DNA from: an uncultured Ruminococcus sp.
Lineage (GTDB): Bacteria > Bacillota_A > Clostridia > RUG12999
Length of the DNA stretch: 8,711 nt
Assembly: GCA_902783995.1 (NCBI GenBank)
Contig: CACZTG010000076.1
Location: 1 to 8,711 of the forward strand
Reading direction: 5' to 3'
Part shown: positions 5,687 to 8,711 of the stretch, in pieces
Position numbering within the stretch: the first letter of the stretch is position 1
Layout: every line of letters begins with the position of its first letter
Program-made: the position numbers and the translations under genes
Notes under the pieces: model-generated
What the model was told of the DNA's origin: nothing
The model's database searches: none
The model's input: the letters and a program-made list of their open reading frames with translations, nothing else

Positions 5687-7963
5687 TTATTTTTCCACAG
5701 CAAGAATTACTCTTATTCTGCCGCCCGCGTTTTCCGCTTTATCGTAATAAGCCGTTATGCGGTATGCGGAGCTGTTTTCCACAAGGTCGTTAATCGGCAT
5801 AACAGTGTAGCTTGTAAGGTTTTTGCTCCTTGTGTAAACTACGGCACTGTCGCTTATAAGATAATCCTTTCCGCCCGCAGTAACCGACGCTGCCGTTATC
5901 TCGCTCACGCTGTCCTTGAGTGATAAAAGCGAACTCATTGCCGTAAGCGCGCCTGCCGAAACCGCGCCGCCTTTAAATATAAACTTTGCGGGTGTGCCGG
6001 AAGATACCGCTGTAAAACCGCCTGTTACTGTAAACAAATTACCGCCAACATCAACCATGTAGGTTTTGTTTGTTTTATCGGCTTTTTGCACATAACCGTA
6101 TTCATAAAGGTCTCCCGTAACATCGAGAAGTATAAGGTTGTTTATCTCTCCCGATGTATCTTTTGTGTAGTACAGCACGCTGTCATTATTGATTTTTACA
6201 CCGTCAAGACGTTTTAAATATATTTTTTTGTACAAACTCGTGTCCCCTCCGCTTACGGAGCTTACATCAAGAATATTCGCGTTTTGAGATACGCGGCTCG
6301 TACCTATTGTCCCGGCAGCCGCGTCAACCGTTCCCGATACGCCGCTTGCGCTTCCTGCCGATTTAATAGCTGCTTTACCGTTTTTAAAATCTATGCGAAC
6401 AACTCTGTTGACATAATTCGAGCTGTTTACCGATGTCGGATATTCGTTTACACGTCCGTCGGGCGTTACAAGCTCAATATAATAGCTGCTGTATGAATTT
6501 GAATTTGAATCGGTAAAGTTTTTCTTTCCGCTGCCTATTATATATCCGCATACACTGCTGTCCGCGCTTTGACCTGCGGGGACGGCGCCTGCCACTCTGC
6601 CGTCCTTGCCGAGAAGAAGCGTTACGGAATCTCCGTAATTTAAGCTACCCGCCGAAGAAAGAGCGTTAAATGCCGCCGCTCCTTCAATTTCGTATGTTAC
6701 ACCGGAAACGGTAACCGTGCTTGGCATATCCTTATTCGGAGAAGCGCTTTCGTAAATTCCCGTTTTGGGGTTTGAATAAACGAACATCATTTTAAGCTCC
6801 GAAGTATAATAAGCAACGTCGTTTGCTTTAAGCTCCGACGACGACGCCTTTACGCCGCTTCTTATGATTGTTACACCGTCAAGGCTGCTGCAGTACGGCA
6901 AGTACCACGCTCCTCCGCCGACTATCATCGGTCCCTGAAGCGTTGAGCCTTCCGTTATGCTTATATATTCTATGTTTCCTTTAACGTCCTTCATAAGAGT
7001 TACAACCGAGCCCATATTAAGCTTCTGCTTTGCCGCAGCAAAGGTCGTTACCGTCGCTCCCACATACGCTGTCGTGGCGGAGGGTACGGTAACTTGTGTA
7101 AGCCCGCCGCCCTCATAGCCGATTATAACGTCATTGAGCGTTGAATAAACAACCATTTTCTCGGTGTTTCCGCTGCCTGTCGGAATAAATGATATAATCT
7201 CATCACCGTTACGTATAAGCGTGTCGCCTCTTGAACCGATAAAATCACGATTTATACCGTCCGCAAGCTTAAACGTACCGGCGGTTGTGAAAACTTTACC
7301 TTCGGGAACGGTCGCGTCCTCATTTTTTGTCGCGATTAAAATTACCCCTTCCTTTATTTCGCAATCTATAACGCCCGCGTATTTTTGCGCGCTGCCTTTG
7401 AGCTTTGTATCAAGAAGATTGTTAAGCAGTATAACGCACGCGCCCCTTGTAAGCGGCGAATCAAAACCTCCCGCTATATCCTTGGTAAGACCGAGGTTTT
7501 CCGCCGTACCCATTTGTCCGTAAGGCCATGCTGCCCCAAAATCGCTGTTTGTATAGCCGAGAAGCTTAAGCGCTACGGTGACCGCTTCGGCATACGTAAC
7601 ATAGTTTTGCGGACGAAAGGTTGAATCGGTATATCCCGAAACATAGCCGTTTGAAACCGCAAGACGCACATAAGGAGCCGCCCAGTGTGTATATGGAACA
7701 TCCGAAAACGGCGAAACGCTGAGTGCCGATGAAGCAGCGTTTCTCACCGCAGACATTGCCGTTATCATTTTTGTGTATTCGGCTCTTGTTACAAGGTCGT
7801 TAAGTCTGAGATTTCCGTCCGGGTCGCCCTGCATTACACCGAGAGCCTTTAAAACACCTGTCTGCTCCGCAAGCGTATAAGCGCCGTCCGCAGAGACCGA
7901 TGTGCAAAAAATTCCAATCAGCAAAGCTGCGGACAGCATAACCGCCAATATTTTTTTCTTCAT
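5687..7963 (-). CDS. Secreted SLH-domain cell-surface protein with long beta-rich C-terminal region
   Basis: A 758-residue exported protein. Residues 1-25 are a signal peptide: KKK, a hydrophobic core AVMLSAALLIGIFC, and a probable cut after SVSA. Three S-layer homology repeats follow: a divergent first one (about 30-75) lacking the usual F-x-D start, a canonical second (SPFSDVPYTHWAAPYVRLAV, 84-103, on to KLLGY 137), and a third (about 145-187, with LTRGACVILLNNLL). SLH repeats bind pyruvylated cell-wall polysaccharide, so the protein should be anchored at the surface by its N-terminus. Residues 195-758 are rich in Ser, Thr, Gly, Val and Tyr, predict as mainly beta, and show no enzyme motif I recognise. 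They contain diverged internal repeats of the type 'KMxxVYS...VTV...G-x-x-VTLL-x-x-x-G' (about 269-337 and 391-461). I start at ATG 7963, which begins a classic signal peptide. An in-frame ATG at 7975 adds only MIFI but directly abuts the AAAGGT motif. The ABC permease lies upstream and the hydrolase 17 bases downstream. Confidence 0.9.
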   Translation of the reverse strand: MKKKILAVMLSAALLIGIFCTSVSADGAYTLAEQTGVLKALGVMQGDPDGNLRLNDLVTRAEYTKMITAMSAVRNAASSALSVSPFSDVPYTHWAAPYVRLAVSNGYVSGYTDSTFRPQNYVTYAEAVTVALKLLGYTNSDFGAAWPYGQMGTAENLGLTKDIAGGFDSPLTRGACVILLNNLLDTKLKGSAQKYAGVIDCEIKEGVILIATKNEDATVPEGKVFTTAGTFKLADGINRDFIGSRGDTLIRNGDEIISFIPTGSGNTEKMVVYSTLNDVIIGYEGGGLTQVTVPSATTAYVGATVTTFAAAKQKLNMGSVVTLMKDVKGNIEYISITEGSTLQGPMIVGGGAWYLPYCSSLDGVTIIRSGVKASSSELKANDVAYYTSELKMMFVYSNPKTGIYESASPNKDMPSTVTVSGVTYEIEGAAAFNALSSAGSLNYGDSVTLLLGKDGRVAGAVPAGQSADSSVCGYIIGSGKKNFTDSNSNSYSSYYIELVTPDGRVNEYPTSVNSSNYVNRVVRIDFKNGKAAIKSAGSASGVSGTVDAAAGTIGTSRVSQNANILDVSSVSGGDTSLYKKIYLKRLDGVKINNDSVLYYTKDTSGEINNLILLDVTGDLYEYGYVQKADKTNKTYMVDVGGNLFTVTGGFTAVSSGTPAKFIFKGGAVSAGALTAMSSLLSLKDSVSEITAASVTAGGKDYLISDSAVVYTRSKNLTSYTVMPINDLVENSSAYRITAYYDKAENAGGRIRVILAVEK

Positions 7964-7975
7964 AATAAAAATCAT

Positions 7976-7981
7976 ACCTTT
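7976..7981 (-). promoter_or_regulatory. Ribosome binding site for the SLH-protein gene (start ambiguous)
   Basis: Minus-strand AAAGGT is the only SD-like motif in the short gap. It directly abuts ATG 7975 (too close) and its GG lies 13 bases before ATG 7963 (somewhat far). I favour 7963 because the signal peptide then begins MKKKILAV. The two options differ by four residues that would be removed with the signal peptide. Confidence 0.45.
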
Positions 7982-8000
7982 CGTTTAAAAACTTATGTAA

Positions 8001-8711
8001 TCAATCATATCTTAAAGCCTCTATCGGATTAAGCCTTGCCGCTTTCTTTGCGGGGAAATATCCGAAAATTATTCCGATTAAAACCGAGAAGGAGAAGGAA
8101 ATCGCTATTGCCGTAAAGGATATTTTTGATGCGACTCCGAACAACGTGACGGCAAAAGATGCCGCCACTCCGAGCACAATTCCGAGAACACCTCCGAGCG
8201 CGCCCGTTGTAATTGCTTCAACAACAAACTGGCTCATTATATCCCACGGGGTCGCGCCGAGTGATTTTCTTATGCCTATCTCTCTTGTTCGTTCCGTAAC
8301 CGAAACAAGCATAATGTTCATAATGCCTATGCCGCCTACAAGAAGCGATATGCCCGCAATGCCCGCAAGCGCCGTTGACATCATACTTGTGATTTCATTT
8401 ATCTGGTCAATCATTTCCGACATTGCCATAACGGTATAAGCGTTTTCGTTTTGAAAAACCTTATAAAGCTCCGTCTTGATTTTTGAAACTGCCTGTTCGC
8501 TGTGGTCGGTATCGGTTGCCGAAAAATAATACATTGATACTCTGCCGTTCCAGGACATTTTCTGAGCAATTGTATAAGGCAAATAAATTACATCGTCCGC
8601 CGAGCCGGACTCGCTGCTCGCTTTTTCCTCCAAAACGCCGATAACCTCAAATTTTTTGCCGTTTATTTTTATGCTTTCACCTACGGCGCTTTGCCCGTCA
8701 AAAAGCTCTTT
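8001..8711 (-). CDS. MacB/FtsX-type ABC transporter permease, C-terminal part (5' end outside window)
   Basis: The frame is open to the right window edge, giving 236 residues; the TTG at 8633 is internal because KELFDGQSAVGESIKI and NGKKFEVIGV continue upstream in frame. That upstream stretch, and the region up to about residue 105, belongs to the extracytoplasmic MacB_PCD domain. The FtsX domain follows, with three predicted membrane helices at about 111-136 (GISLLVGGIGIMNIMLV), 166-191 and 199-219. The conserved cytoplasmic loop ERTREIGIRKSLGA (140-153) couples to the ATPase, and the end is the family signature PAKKAARLNPIEALRYD. Such permeases pair with a LolD/MacB-like ATPase and often a membrane-fusion protein (as in YknXYZ) to export peptides or handle envelope stress; those genes would be upstream, outside the window. 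The stop codon lies 37 bases before the chosen SLH-protein start, with no terminator between. Confidence 0.94.
   Translation of the reverse strand, partial: KELFDGQSAVGESIKINGKKFEVIGVLEEKASSESGSADDVIYLPYTIAQKMSWNGRVSMYYFSATDTDHSEQAVSKIKTELYKVFQNENAYTVMAMSEMIDQINEITSMMSTALAGIAGISLLVGGIGIMNIMLVSVTERTREIGIRKSLGATPWDIMSQFVVEAITTGALGGVLGIVLGVAASFAVTLFGVASKISFTAIAISFSFSVLIGIIFGYFPAKKAARLNPIEALRYD

Noticed and set aside
8146..8439. Plus-strand open frame opposite the ABC permease
   Set aside because: Antisense to the conserved FtsX domain; no independent evidence for a gene.
8001..8633. Permease gene beginning at 8633 (TTG)
   Set aside because: The frame continues in conserved MacB_PCD-like sequence to the window edge, so 8633 is an internal leucine codon.

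Overview
The window looks like an ordinary chromosomal stretch from a Gram-positive, anaerobic clostridium, perhaps a gut Oscillospiraceae/Ruminococcaceae-type organism. This rests on the mix of genes (MutS2, a DUF4364-like protein, an SLH-domain surface protein with a long clostridial-style beta-rich tail, a COG3153-like acetyltransferase), strong AGGAGG-type ribosome binding sites, sigma-A-like promoters in AT-rich gaps, and base composition that looks to be in the mid-40s %GC by eye. The species cannot be named from the sequence alone.

Layout. At the left edge the 3' end of proS (prolyl-tRNA synthetase) runs on the plus strand and stops at 454. Every other gene is on the minus strand, so 455-621 is a convergent junction; it holds two hairpins, one with a perfect 17-bp stem. 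Read in the direction of transcription (right to left), the minus strand has two units. Unit 1 starts beyond the right edge: the C-terminal third or so of a MacB/FtsX-type ABC permease (8711-8001), then a secreted SLH-domain protein (7963-5687), an alpha/beta hydrolase (5669-5058) and a GNAT acetyltransferase (5071-4445, overlapping the hydrolase by 14 bases). It ends in a clear rho-independent terminator (4420-4371). Unit 2 starts at a promoter embedded in that terminator's T-rich tail: mutS2 (4316-1944), then an XRE/S24-type repressor (1846-1196) with a second, extended -10 promoter of its own, then a DUF4364-like winged-helix candidate (1170-622).

How the genes may work together. Unit 1 mixes envelope functions (an export-type permease and a cell-wall-anchored protein) with two small soluble enzymes; the short gaps imply co-transcription, but no shared pathway is evident. 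Unit 2 couples a MutS2/Smr NTPase-nuclease to two probable DNA-binding proteins. The most distinctive observation is in the repressor: its S24 domain keeps the catalytic serine, but the position of the catalytic lysine is arginine and the scissile Ala-Gly is Tyr-Gly, so it is probably a non-self-cleaving derivative of the LexA/CI fold.

I found no tRNA, rRNA, CRISPR array, insertion sequence, phage module or riboswitch, and no clear new multi-gene system. Three start codons are placed by ribosome-binding-site position rather than by longest reading frame.
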